A DNA stretch of 58,944 bases, taken from NCBI GenBank assembly GCA_021852055.1, contig JAJZOD010000006.1, positions 1 to 58,944 of the forward strand, in the 5' to 3' direction. The DNA comes from Microcaldota archaeon (GTDB lineage: Archaea > Micrarchaeota > Micrarchaeia > Micrarchaeales > CABMGC01). Positions 26,877-35,808 of the stretch are shown here, piece after piece (within the stretch, counting starts at the first letter, position 1; every line of letters begins with the position of its first letter). The notes under the pieces are model-generated. The model worked only from the letters and a program-made list of their open reading frames with translations, had not been told where the DNA came from and made no database searches. Both the position numbers and the translations under genes were made by a program.

Positions 26877-28222
26877 ACAGCATCAAAGAATTCATGGCCT
26901 GCGACAAGCCTGATGGCTATGCTGAGAAACTTTTGTCAGAGCTCAGAAAGGCCAATGAAAGACTCAATGCATTCAACAACATAACCGAACATCTTGCAGA
27001 TGGCATGCCGTTCAGCGTAAAAGACAACATCTGTGTCAAGGGTGTTGAGACTACGGCTTCCTCAAAAATTCTAAAAGGCTACATTCCTGCATTCAACGCA
27101 ACTGCAGTGCAGCGTATGCTTGACAATGGCTTCTCGTTCCTAGGAAAGACAAACATGGATGAATTCGGTTTCGGAAGCTTTGGCATAAATTCAGAAAATC
27201 CTGCACGCAACCCTTTTGATGAGAGCTATGCGGCAGGAGGCTCAAGCAGTGGCGCGGCAGTGGCAACGTCTATCCTAAAGCACCACGTAGCAATAGCCGA
27301 GTCGACAGGTGGATCCATCTCAGCTCCAGCAGCCTTCTGCGGCGTAGTAGGATTTACGCCAACTTATGGTGCAATATCACGTTATGGTTTAATAGACTAC
27401 GCAAACTCATTGGATAAAATAGGCATTATGGCAAGAAGCGCTTCAGATATAAAATATGTATTCGGCATTTTAAATGGCCCTGACGCCAAAGACACAACAT
27501 CACTCGACATCAAATACAAGAGCGAGAACAAAAAAAGCATAATCCTCATAGATCAGCTTATAAAGAACATAGACAAGGATGTCGAATCGAATTTTATGGG
27601 ATTTGTAGACAGGATTGAGGGCATGGGCTATGTCATAAAGCACCGGAGTATGCCTTTTATAGACAAAGCCATCCCGTCCTATTATATAATAGCAATGGCC
27701 GAAGCCTCGACAAATCTTGCAAAGTACACAGGTTTCAAGTATGGTTTTAAAAACGAGGACTTCACATCAAACTACAACAAGTTCTTCACAGATGCAAGAT
27801 CGGCTTTCGGCACAGAGGCCAAGCGCAGGATAGTCCTCGGCACATTTGTGAGAAGCGCAAGCGTAAAAGACAGGTATTACTCGCAGGCGCTTAAGTTGAG
27901 GGCGCTTCTTCTGCAGGAGTTGAATAAATTATTGTCAGAAGGTTTCATTCTGTCTCCTACAATGCCGATAAAGGTGCCTAAGCTTGAAGATGTCAAAAAG
28001 CTCTCCGCTTTGGAGAATTACAAGATGGATGTGATGACCATACCGCCAAACCTCTGCGGCCTGCCGCATATCTCATTTCCATACGCGTACAAAAATGGAA
28101 TGCCCCTTGCTGCACAGCTTACGACAAGCCATGGGAACGACAATGCTGCTCTTGATTTTGTGCAGGAATGGGAGCGTTCTTTCAAGTATAAATTCAAGTA
28201 CAACATAGGTGAACTGCGATGA
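26873..28222 (+). CDS. gatA: Glu/Asp-tRNA amidotransferase subunit A
   Basis: 449-aa amidase-signature enzyme that releases ammonia from glutamine for GatB. Catalytic Ser-cisSer-Lys triad: K in FSVKDNICVKG, the cis-Ser and neighbouring residues in GGSSSGAAVA, and the nucleophile in ESTGGSISAPAAF. Full length for the family. ATGA overlaps join it to gatC and gatB, giving a tight gatCAB operon. Confidence 0.97.
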   Translation: MNSIKEFMACDKPDGYAEKLLSELRKANERLNAFNNITEHLADGMPFSVKDNICVKGVETTASSKILKGYIPAFNATAVQRMLDNGFSFLGKTNMDEFGFGSFGINSENPARNPFDESYAAGGSSSGAAVATSILKHHVAIAESTGGSISAPAAFCGVVGFTPTYGAISRYGLIDYANSLDKIGIMARSASDIKYVFGILNGPDAKDTTSLDIKYKSENKKSIILIDQLIKNIDKDVESNFMGFVDRIEGMGYVIKHRSMPFIDKAIPSYYIIAMAEASTNLAKYTGFKYGFKNEDFTSNYNKFFTDARSAFGTEAKRRIVLGTFVRSASVKDRYYSQALKLRALLLQELNKLLSEGFILSPTMPIKVPKLEDVKKLSALENYKMDVMTIPPNLCGLPHISFPYAYKNGMPLAAQLTTSHGNDNAALDFVQEWERSFKYKFKYNIGELR

Positions 28223-29520
28223 AAATAGGACTTGAGGTTCATGTAAGCCTGCCTACAGAGTCAAAACTTTTCTGCTCATGCAGAACCTATGCAGAAGAGC
28301 CGAATACTGCAATCTGCCCCGTATGCACAGGAATGCCGGGATCAAAACCCGTGCTTAATGAACGTGCTTTGTCTATAGCCGTAAATATAGCCCGAGCTTT
28401 GATGTGCAAGGTACCTACTGCCACGTCATTTGTCAGGAAGGTATACTTCTATCCTGACCTCCCCAAGTCGTTCCAGATAACGCAAAAGGACGGGCCTGTC
28501 GGAGTTGATGGCAAGTTATTCCTTGAAGACGGCAAAGAGATAAGGATAAGAAGGATTCAGCTTGAGGAAGATCCAGCCAAGATACTGCGGCAGGACGATT
28601 ATACACTCATAGATTTCAACAGGTCTGGAACGCCACTTGTCGAGATAGTCACTGAACCCGACATATTAAACGAAAAAGAGCTCAGGGAGTTTATGACAGA
28701 ACTTAAAAGCATACTGTACTATCTCGGCGTAGACATAGACCGCGAACTGAAGGCAGACCTTAACATATCCCTTTCGGATGTCCGCGTAGAGGTAAAGAAC
28801 ATCACGGGCACCAAGAACCTCCTAGATGCAGCCAAGTACGAGATAGAAAGGCAGGAGAAGGCAATAAAATCCAAACAGGGCATAATCCACGAAACACGCT
28901 CGTACATCGAAAAGGAGATGAGCACTGCTCCTTCACGCGAAAAAGAAAGCGATGAGGAGTATGGTTTTATATTCGAGCCTGACCTGACAATCTACAGTAC
29001 AAAACGCACCAATCCTGTAAAAGCAGTTTATGCAAGCAAGCTTGCGAAAGAGTATGCAAACAAGTACAAAGTAAAAGAAGCGGCGATGCGCGAGCTCATA
29101 TTATTCAACAGAGATGCACTGGCGCTTATAGAATCGTCAAAAGGCAAATACGACATGAAGGCCATAATAACTGCGATAGAACTGCTGCAGAGGTATGTCA
29201 AGGGCAAATCAAGAACAAGCAGCGAAACGCTTGGAAAAGTCGCATCACTTGTAGAAAAAGGGATGTACCCAGATAAGGAAACAATACTTCAGATAGAGGC
29301 AGGGAAGGATACGAATTTGGGAGGCAATGCGGCAAGCACAGCTGAAATAGACAAGGAGATAAAGCAGCTGATCAAGGAGAACAGCGCTCTTCTCAAGGAG
29401 TACAAGAAGAACACCAAGGTATTCAACTTCATAGTCGGCAGCGTCATGAAAAAGTACAAGGCAAATCCAAGGCTCGTATCAGAGCGCCTTGAGAAAATAC
29501 TAAGCAGTTTCAGGCAATAA
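28219..29520 (+). CDS. gatB: Glu/Asp-tRNA amidotransferase subunit B
   Basis: 433-aa kinase/transamidase subunit that activates misacylated Glu-tRNA-Gln or Asp-tRNA-Asn. It opens with GLEVHVSLPTESKLFC, has the zinc-binding cysteines C-S-C and CPVC, YFYPDLPKSFQIT, and QLEEDPAK for ATP/tRNA, then a helical and YqeY-like C-terminal region binding tRNA. It lacks the AspRS-like insert of archaeal GatE, so it is GatB, not GatE. Last gene of the gatCAB operon. Confidence 0.96.
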   Translation: MKIGLEVHVSLPTESKLFCSCRTYAEEPNTAICPVCTGMPGSKPVLNERALSIAVNIARALMCKVPTATSFVRKVYFYPDLPKSFQITQKDGPVGVDGKLFLEDGKEIRIRRIQLEEDPAKILRQDDYTLIDFNRSGTPLVEIVTEPDILNEKELREFMTELKSILYYLGVDIDRELKADLNISLSDVRVEVKNITGTKNLLDAAKYEIERQEKAIKSKQGIIHETRSYIEKEMSTAPSREKESDEEYGFIFEPDLTIYSTKRTNPVKAVYASKLAKEYANKYKVKEAAMRELILFNRDALALIESSKGKYDMKAIITAIELLQRYVKGKSRTSSETLGKVASLVEKGMYPDKETILQIEAGKDTNLGGNAASTAEIDKEIKQLIKENSALLKEYKKNTKVFNFIVGSVMKKYKANPRLVSERLEKILSSFRQ

Positions 29521-29557
29521 TATTTGCAATAAATATTTATATCATAAGTATTCAAGC

Positions 29558-30109
29558 ATGAATGATAACATGGCAAAAACGGCAATTAAACCAAATCCGC
29601 GAGTTGTTGCCAGGAACATAGTGTCGCTTGCAACTAACGAGCGGCCTGTTGTTGGCCAGAGGCAGCAACTGGAGCTGTTTAATGATTATTCCGTATCTAT
29701 TCCAGTGATGGAGGGCAGCAGGAAGCCCATACTGTGGTCTATATTCAACAGCTGCTCGTGCCTATCAAACTCATCTACGGAGGTACAGCTAAGCAATATG
29801 CTTTCTGTAGCTATTGGCAGCCTCTCCAGTGACTCTGACATAAGGCAGTTCGCCAAGGAGTTCGTATCATTTCTTCACGAGAGGGGCGAAGCGGAGCCGG
29901 AGAAGTTGGTGCGCAAGCTGCTTGGCAGTGCAATCGAATTTAATCTGAGAAACGGGTTGCTATACATAAAATGGCACATAGCATTCAGTGACGAAACGCT
30001 GTCCCAGAAAGAAGGAGCGATAAACAAGCTCCTTTTGCGGCTTCGATGGGGCAAGGGAGAAGCAGACCGTTGGATAGGCAAAGACCTTGTGTATTTCAAA
30101 AGAGGCTAG
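29558..30109 (+). CDS. Hypothetical protein
   Basis: 183-aa soluble protein not recognised, without signal or membrane segments. The C-terminal half has a Trp-containing helical region (YIKWHIAF, LRLRWGKGEADRWIG). ATG is about 26 nt after AATATTTATATC, giving a leaderless promoter, so it is probably transcribed separately from gatCAB. It is followed by aspS. Confidence 0.55.
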   Translation: MNDNMAKTAIKPNPRVVARNIVSLATNERPVVGQRQQLELFNDYSVSIPVMEGSRKPILWSIFNSCSCLSNSSTEVQLSNMLSVAIGSLSSDSDIRQFAKEFVSFLHERGEAEPEKLVRKLLGSAIEFNLRNGLLYIKWHIAFSDETLSQKEGAINKLLLRLRWGKGEADRWIGKDLVYFKRG

Positions 30110-30217
30110 CAGCCTGTGCTATCTTGAGAGGCAAGGCATATGCCAGTGCAGCCATGCAGTGTACGCAAGGCATTTATGCCTTCTATTTCATATCATTTCA
30201 ATTTCTCTGGTGCGTTA

Positions 30218-31993
30218 ATGGAGCTTAATTGCGGTTCTTTGAACGAGAGCCATGTAGGCAAGAAGGCAGAGCTCAAAGGCTGGTGCAGATACCGCCGCAA
30301 CCACGGCGGCAAGATGTTCATAGATCTTGCTGACAGATACGGGACAACGCAGCTGGTTTTCGAAGGCAGGGCACTTAAGGAAGCAGAATCCATAGGAAAA
30401 GAGTTCGTTCTGGAGGCGCACGGAATAGTGCGCAAGCGCGATCCAGATACTGTAGACAAGAACAATCCGACAGGAACCGTTGAAATATACGTAGAAAAAG
30501 TTAACATAATAAACAAGTCAGCTTTGCCGCCGTTCGAACTCATAGAAGAGAAGAGCAAGTTTCTGGCAAACGAGGAGCTGCGCATAAAGTACAGATACCT
30601 TGACCTTCGCAGGCCAGAGATGATAAAAAGGATAGTATTCCGCGACAGACTAACAAAACGCATTAGGCAGTTCTTCTGGGACAACGGCTTCCTCGAACTG
30701 GAAACTCCGACCCTCGTAAAGGATACCTACGAAACAGGCTCAAGAACGTTCCTTGTGCCTTCCAGGACAAACAAAGGCAAGTTCTATTCATTGCCGCAAT
30801 CGCCCCAGGTCTACAAGCAAATGTGCATGATAGCCGGTTTGGACAAATACTTCCAGATGGCAAGATGCTACCGCGATGAAGACCCAAGAGAAGACCGCCA
30901 GCCAGAGTTCACGCAGATAGACCTGGAGGTGGCGTTCAAGGATGAGAAGTATATACAGGATCTTGTTGAGGATATGTTAAAAACAGTGTCTAAGGAGGTG
31001 CTGGGCAAGCCTCTGAAGAAAAGCTTTGCTCACATAAATTATTGGGACGCTATGGCCAACTACGGCTCAGACAAGCCAGATTTGCGTTTCGACAGCAAGA
31101 TTGTTGACATAACTAATGAAGCCAAGGAATCGGGGTACAATATATTGAAGAGGGTGGTAGATTCTGGCGGGAAGGTCAAGGCCATTGCATTTGACGCTGA
31201 TTTCGGCGCTAACGGCTCCAACACCGACAAGAACTATATGCTCAAGGTCATAGAAACTGCAAAGGAACTTGGGCTGAAAGGCCTCACATGGCTTTTTGTC
31301 AAAGGCAACAAAATATGCTCCGATCCGGAAAGCATATCCGAGTCATTGGGATCTGTGTCCGGCAAGATACTGAATAAAATGCATGCCAAAAACGGCAACA
31401 TAATAATCATATGCTCCGACACATCAGAGCGTATGCTCCTCGAAGCTATGGGCAAGCTCCGCAAAATTATCGGCGACAAGATAGGCAAGTACACGGCAGA
31501 GTATGAATTCATATGGGTCGACAACTTTCCGCTTTTTGAAAAAGATGAGGTGACGGGAAAGATGAAGCCTGCCCACAATCCTTTTACTGCGCCTACTGAA
31601 GCTACTGAAAAATTTCTGGATGCAGATCCGGCAAATGTGCTTGCTAGGCAGTACGATCTTGTACTTAACGGGGTTGAGATAGCATCCGGCTCGATACGCA
31701 TACGTGACCAAGATCTTCAGCGTAAGATCCTGAGAATGATGGGCATGTCAGATGCCACTATAGAAAACACGTTCGGCTTCCTAATAGAGGCGCTCGGTTT
31801 CGGTGCACCAATAGAAGGCGGCATAGCGCTTGGATACGACAGGCTTGTAGCAATACTTTACGGCTCTGGAGACATGCGTGACTTTATACTTTTTCCAAAG
31901 AACAAGAAGTACGAATCCCTTATTGATGGTTCACCAACTCCAATAAATACCAAAAGGCTTATAAATGATTTTGGATTTTATACTGAAAAGTAA
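30218..31993 (+). CDS. aspS: Aspartyl-tRNA synthetase, bacterial type
   Basis: 591-aa class II synthetase. The length and pattern are those of bacterial AspRS: N-terminal OB fold (ELKGWCRYRRNHGGKMFIDL), KYRYLDLRRPEM, YSLPQSPQVYKQMCMIAG, motif 2 ARCYRDEDPREDRQPEFTQ, an inserted GAD-type domain of about 110 residues, and motif 3 GGIALGYDRLVAILYG. Archaeal AspRS is about 430 residues and lacks the GAD insert. With gatCAB upstream, a non-discriminating enzyme that also makes Asp-tRNA-Asn for transamidation is possible. The frame opens at 30140, but the ATG at 30218 matches the family start. Confidence 0.95.
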   Translation: MELNCGSLNESHVGKKAELKGWCRYRRNHGGKMFIDLADRYGTTQLVFEGRALKEAESIGKEFVLEAHGIVRKRDPDTVDKNNPTGTVEIYVEKVNIINKSALPPFELIEEKSKFLANEELRIKYRYLDLRRPEMIKRIVFRDRLTKRIRQFFWDNGFLELETPTLVKDTYETGSRTFLVPSRTNKGKFYSLPQSPQVYKQMCMIAGLDKYFQMARCYRDEDPREDRQPEFTQIDLEVAFKDEKYIQDLVEDMLKTVSKEVLGKPLKKSFAHINYWDAMANYGSDKPDLRFDSKIVDITNEAKESGYNILKRVVDSGGKVKAIAFDADFGANGSNTDKNYMLKVIETAKELGLKGLTWLFVKGNKICSDPESISESLGSVSGKILNKMHAKNGNIIIICSDTSERMLLEAMGKLRKIIGDKIGKYTAEYEFIWVDNFPLFEKDEVTGKMKPAHNPFTAPTEATEKFLDADPANVLARQYDLVLNGVEIASGSIRIRDQDLQRKILRMMGMSDATIENTFGFLIEALGFGAPIEGGIALGYDRLVAILYGSGDMRDFILFPKNKKYESLIDGSPTPINTKRLINDFGFYTEK

Positions 31994-32147
31994 CAAACAG
32001 ATGGGCAAGCAATATAAATCTTCTTCTTTATAGTACATCCCAATAATTTCCAATGGAATGTGTCCAGTGTAATACAACGGCCTTAAGCTTGTTCATATAA
32101 ACAACGCGCATGCGCCTGAAATTTATATATCTTTATTAGGTGAATTA

Positions 32148-33149
32148 ATGGAAGTAGTAGCAGTTGTCAGCTGTATAGACAGAAGGTTCAACGAATACAT
32201 CAGCAGGATGTATCAAAACCAAGACAAGAACAAGGAGTACATATTCTACAGCGCAGAGGCCGCAAGCACCTTTGGCATAACCGGCTCTCTTGAAGATGCT
32301 GTATTCAGGAGAGGTGCAACTACGATCGAGGTGCTATGCCACGGCGACTGTGCAGCTATGGATACTGTGTCTCGCACTCTTGCCGGAGAGTTCAATGACC
32401 TTATAGACAACGAGTTTGTACGTAGATTTGAAGACGATATTATAAAAAAAGGCAGGCTTATAATGATGAATCGCAACGGCAAAAAAAGCAGAGAATCTCT
32501 GACCTATATGCTAATTCGTAATCATGTAGAGGAGAAAAATCCTGCAGTGCAGGAGGCTAACCTTTTAAGCATATTCAAAGACACTGTCGGATTGAAGGTG
32601 TCAACAAAAATGATTCACGAAAAGGATTTTAAAGATGATGGAATAACGCCAAAAGATTCTGTGAATATAGTAGTAACAAATGCAACGACAGATTTGCCTG
32701 GCGCGATATGTGCTTCTGCGGGCACTAATCCAAATACGACATTTATAATCAGGGTGGCATACCTCTCGGAGGTCGCGGAACGCATAGAGTTTGCCGTGAA
32801 AAAAGTAAATCAGCTTATAAACAAGGGTGTCATTGCCGATATCAGGGATATACGGTTCGTAGACAGCAAAATACCTGTATCTTACATTACCTCAGAGGCC
32901 CAGGCGCGCAACGTTAAACAGGATCCTCTCCAAAATGAAATGTGGTCGGAGCGCGCCCACATGATTATCTCATCAAAGCAGCTGCGGTTTCTTGATGGTT
33001 GGAAGTTATCAAGGTTCGTAAATGGGCGCGAAGCCACGTCAGTGTCAAGCGCTGGCGATGGGATTATATATCCTGCCGCTGCATTACGTAGCGGTGCACA
33101 GGTTCCAAATGCGCCAAAAACAACGGCAAAGGTTGCAGCTACAAGATAA
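32148..33149 (+). CDS. Divergent beta-carbonic-anhydrase-like protein, copy A
   Basis: 333-aa protein. The N-terminal part keeps the beta-carbonic anhydrase zinc site: C9 and the D11/R13 dyad in SCIDRR, then H65 and C68 in LCHGDC. The R-N-A-G strand usual after the first motif is replaced by FYSAEAAST. The C-terminal region (about 180-290) resembles the second half of the next gene, including NP-x-T-x-x-I and DIR/K-FV, so the two genes look like an ancient duplication with an extra domain. A hydrophobic-poor Ala-rich tail ends it. GGTGA lies close before the ATG, and a TTTATATA box about 25 nt upstream. The function is not established. Confidence 0.65.
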   Translation: MEVVAVVSCIDRRFNEYISRMYQNQDKNKEYIFYSAEAASTFGITGSLEDAVFRRGATTIEVLCHGDCAAMDTVSRTLAGEFNDLIDNEFVRRFEDDIIKKGRLIMMNRNGKKSRESLTYMLIRNHVEEKNPAVQEANLLSIFKDTVGLKVSTKMIHEKDFKDDGITPKDSVNIVVTNATTDLPGAICASAGTNPNTTFIIRVAYLSEVAERIEFAVKKVNQLINKGVIADIRDIRFVDSKIPVSYITSEAQARNVKQDPLQNEMWSERAHMIISSKQLRFLDGWKLSRFVNGREATSVSSAGDGIIYPAAALRSGAQVPNAPKTTAKVAATR

Positions 33150-33181
33150 TTTACAAGAAATAAAAATACCAAGATGACACT

Positions 33182-33967
33182 ATGGCAAAGCGTCTCGTAT
33201 TGGCGTGCATGGACCGCAGGCTTAACAGCTATCTTGACGAGAATTACAATGATGGCAATACGCTTTTCCTGAGGAATGCAGGAGCAAATGCACATTGCCT
33301 GCTGCAGTCAATAAGCGAGGCAGTGAGCAACGAAATAGTAGACAGCATAGTAATCTTGGGGCATACGGACTGCGGCGCAATGAAGGTAGTGTTCGATGCA
33401 CTGGCAAATAATAACATGTCATATAGCGCCGATATAACAAACAAGGTAATCCACCCTTTTTATGATTATGATTACCTAAAAGATGCAGGCGCAAAACTAA
33501 ACGGGCTTGGTGCAAGCGAGAGAAAAGAAGCAGAGGCGGAAATCAGGCGGGATCTTGAAATAAAGAATGTGGAGATGCAGCTGTCATTCCTTAAGGAGCT
33601 TACAAAAAGCTTTCCAAATATAAATATAACAGGCAGCATAATAGACCTGTCAAAAATAAATGTTCCAAAAGACAATCCGCAGCATAAATACTCTGTTATA
33701 TTTACGAGGGAATGCTTATCAAAATTTAGCGACATGTGCAATCTTGCGCATACAAATCCTTTTGATACCTACATTCTTATGGCGAGTACAATAAAAGAGG
33801 CACTAGTGGATTTGGAAGTCGCAGTTGGATTATTCCACATACGTGACATAAAGTTTGTTGTGCCTGAAAAGTCCATGTCAGAACTGATATCTTCAGATCT
33901 CGACTGGATTAAAAATGCTGCAAACGGCTTTTTGAAAGATGCACATATCTCTGTAGAACACGCATAA
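33182..33967 (+). CDS. Divergent beta-carbonic-anhydrase-like protein, copy B
   Basis: 261-aa protein with a clearer beta-carbonic anhydrase core: ACMDRR (C9, D11, R13), FLRNAGANAH at 29-38, and ILGHTDCGAMK with H61 and C64. All three zinc ligands and the Asp/Arg pair are present, so CO2 hydration is possible. The rest, from about residue 85, is not part of a minimal archaeal beta-CA and matches the extra domain of copy A. The gene follows copy A by 32 bp, probably in one operon. An oligomer of the two products is a reasonable guess. Confidence 0.7.
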   Translation: MAKRLVLACMDRRLNSYLDENYNDGNTLFLRNAGANAHCLLQSISEAVSNEIVDSIVILGHTDCGAMKVVFDALANNNMSYSADITNKVIHPFYDYDYLKDAGAKLNGLGASERKEAEAEIRRDLEIKNVEMQLSFLKELTKSFPNINITGSIIDLSKINVPKDNPQHKYSVIFTRECLSKFSDMCNLAHTNPFDTYILMASTIKEALVDLEVAVGLFHIRDIKFVVPEKSMSELISSDLDWIKNAANGFLKDAHISVEHA

Positions 33968-34061
33968 TCCAATCCTGCAACTACGTGCAATGCAAATGCG
34001 CATCAGTTTCCCAGTCTCATATACTTTGCGCATGCCCCACACAGTGCTGCATTATCAAATA

Positions 34062-34158
34062 TTATGTGAGGAGCCGAGGCACGTTTTAAATGCCCCAAGA
34101 AAAGATTGGGATATGGGTGGGAATATATAAATAAGAACCTTTTCCACTCCTCACATAA
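34062..34158. repeat. 97-nt element bounded by a perfect 12-bp inverted repeat
   Basis: TTATGTGAGGAG at 34062-34073 is exactly complementary to CTCCTCACATAA at 34147-34158. Inside lie three smaller hairpins: GGCA/TGCC (34078-34081/34091-34094), CCAA/TTGG (34095-34098/34106-34109) and TGGGAA/TTTCCA with one G-U pair (34118-34123/34141-34146). The whole can fold as a closed multibranch RNA. It could be a structured non-coding RNA or a small MITE-like element; no clear target duplication is seen. Confidence 0.5.
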
Positions 34159-34176
34159 GTATATGGCACTTTCATT

Positions 34177-34183
34177 TTATATA
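34177..34183 (+). promoter_or_regulatory. TATA box for a possible intergenic RNA
   Basis: TTTATATA-type sequence inside the 340-bp intergenic region. No plus-strand gene follows, but the H/ACA-like hairpin starts about 30 nt downstream, the right distance for transcription to begin just before it. Confidence 0.35.
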
Positions 34184-34213
34184 CTTTTCTGAGATTCTTT
34201 TTAATGGTATGGT

Positions 34214-34272
34214 AAGGGCAAAGTATGCGTCCGCTGATGTGCGATGCAAACGCAGGGATGTCCCTTCAATAA
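34214..34272 (+). ncRNA. Candidate H/ACA-like guide RNA
   Basis: A hairpin with the H/ACA arrangement: lower stem AAGGG (34214-34218)/CCCTT (34262-34266), an open internal loop of eight nt on each side (possible pseudouridylation pocket), upper stem GCGT/ACGC (34227-34230/34250-34253) and a K-loop-like tip with GA...CGA (34235-34245). An ANA triplet (ATA) follows about 15 nt after the upper stem, the usual spacing. A TATA box lies upstream. The stems are short and the target was not searched, so this is tentative. Confidence 0.3.
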
Positions 34273-34308
34273 ACAGTGCCTGATTTCTTGAATTCATACG
34301 CGTTATGG

Positions 34309-34992
34309 TTACTCTTTAACTGTAGTGCCGTTGATTTCACGCCCTTCAATGGCGTTTTTGAGCTGCTCTGTATCGTCGTTTACAAATCTTACTTCTATAT
34401 TGCCGCGCCTTGCAAGCTTGCTTGCCATGAGGTCAAACACAAAGTTAGATCCTGCCTCCCTTGTATCCCACAACGATGCTATTTCTATGAGCTTCGCATG
34501 ATTCAGCGACTTAAGTTTTTTTGCGCCATCCCTGTCTGGAGGCATATCATATACATAAGAACTGCTGCTCACGTTAATCAGAATCTTGCTGCCTACTATC
34601 TCGGCAGACATTGTTGCGACAGAATCGGTGGAAATGCCCGGAACAAGGCCTCCCATTATGGCTATCCTGTTGGTGTTTATTGCGCTCCTGAGCTCATCTA
34701 TACTTGTTATAACGTTGGGGTAAACGTCAAGGTCTGATATGAGGTCCTTCAGTATCAGGGCGTTTATTCTAGTAATCGCTATGCCTATCTCGTCCAGCAC
34801 TGAGTTGTTTTTTATTATCTGCCTGGATGAGTCGATGTACAGCCTGCTTGCATAGCCCCCGCCTACGACTATTATAAACTTGCTTTTTGAGTAGTCCTTG
34901 AGCAGCACCTTCAGCTTGCGTATGTAATCGACATTAACGCCGTCGTGCTTGGATATTATGCTTCCGCCTAAAGAGATACAAACAGTGTCCAT
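34309..34992 (-). CDS. pyrH: UMP kinase, archaeal type
   Basis: 227-aa amino-acid-kinase-fold enzyme that phosphorylates UMP to UDP. SLGGSIIS at the N-terminus, VVGGGYASRLYID, the nucleotide region AIMGGLVPGISTDSVATMSAE and late NFVFDLMASKLARRGNIEV match archaeal PyrH. The ATG sits about 26 nt after TTTATAAG, consistent with a leaderless message. The OB-fold gene lies upstream on the same strand. Confidence 0.93.
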   Translation of the reverse strand: MDTVCISLGGSIISKHDGVNVDYIRKLKVLLKDYSKSKFIIVVGGGYASRLYIDSSRQIIKNNSVLDEIGIAITRINALILKDLISDLDVYPNVITSIDELRSAINTNRIAIMGGLVPGISTDSVATMSAEIVGSKILINVSSSSYVYDMPPDRDGAKKLKSLNHAKLIEIASLWDTREAGSNFVFDLMASKLARRGNIEVRFVNDDTEQLKNAIEGREINGTTVKE

Positions 34993-35031
34993 CTAATCTT
35001 TTAACATACGGTAAAAACCCTTATAAATCTT

Positions 35032-35742
35032 TCAAATCTGCCTTCTGCTAAGAAGCAGCCGCGCCGAGTCGTTTGCCGTTATCTCTATGCCGTTGTCTGT
35101 CAATCTGGCCGATACAAACTCTGCCTTTATGTAGTCTCCGGGGTGCATCTCTCCGGCGCATATGCTGGAAGAGCCCCACAGCGACATCCGTATCTCTGCC
35201 TTTCCGTCGCTTATGCTGCAGTCTGAAACGCCGCTTTCCTTACCGCTCAAATCCCTGAAGTATCTTATGGGGCTTACAGAAACTACCCTACCCGTTACAT
35301 CAATGTTTTTTTCTCCGCCGTGAAGCTGCGAGAAGTCTGTCACTGCGCTTCTCGCCGGCATAAGCCTTGAAATGTATGTTGCTGATGTGCTGTGAAGTTC
35401 TGTGTCATCTCCTGTTTTTTTGATGCGGAGGTTTGTGGCTATAACCCTGTCCTTTCTTTGTATCAATGCCGTATCTACAGCATCAGCGCTTTTATCCCAG
35501 AATACAATCCTGACGCTGCTACCTTCTCCTCCAAGCACAACAATCCTGTTAATCCTTGCCGAGCCGTTCTTCTCAAATCTAAGTTTGTTGAATACCCTGT
35601 ATACGCTGTCTTCTATGTCTACAATGCTGCCATCTGCAGTGCTGCTTCCCAGCAGGCCCTGCACGCTAAGTTTCACGCCTCTCCTTGCGCTGCTGCTGGC
35701 TGCGCTGTCCTGACTATCACTGCCACTGACACGATTCTCCAC
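35032..35742 (-). CDS. OB-fold (RPA-like) nucleic-acid-binding protein
   Basis: 236-aa protein with a Ser/Ala-rich N-terminus and two regions resembling OB folds: VRIVFWDKSADAVD...GDDTELH in the middle and NIDVTGRVVSVSPIRYF to GIEITANDSARLLL at the end, as in archaeal RPA/SSB subunits. A frame to a TTG at 35796 exists, but TATTTAAAG near 35763-35771 is about 26 nt before the GTG at 35742. The shorter start also leaves room for the divergent complex I promoter. DNA binding is inferred from the fold. Confidence 0.68.
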   Translation of the reverse strand: MENRVSGSDSQDSAASSSARRGVKLSVQGLLGSSTADGSIVDIEDSVYRVFNKLRFEKNGSARINRIVVLGGEGSSVRIVFWDKSADAVDTALIQRKDRVIATNLRIKKTGDDTELHSTSATYISRLMPARSAVTDFSQLHGGEKNIDVTGRVVSVSPIRYFRDLSGKESGVSDCSISDGKAEIRMSLWGSSSICAGEMHPGDYIKAEFVSARLTDNGIEITANDSARLLLSRRQI

Positions 35743-35808
35743 AGAACCACTTACTAATGTTACTTTAAATACCTTTTTAGCATTTATGTATTTCAAGCTG
35801 GTGCATCA

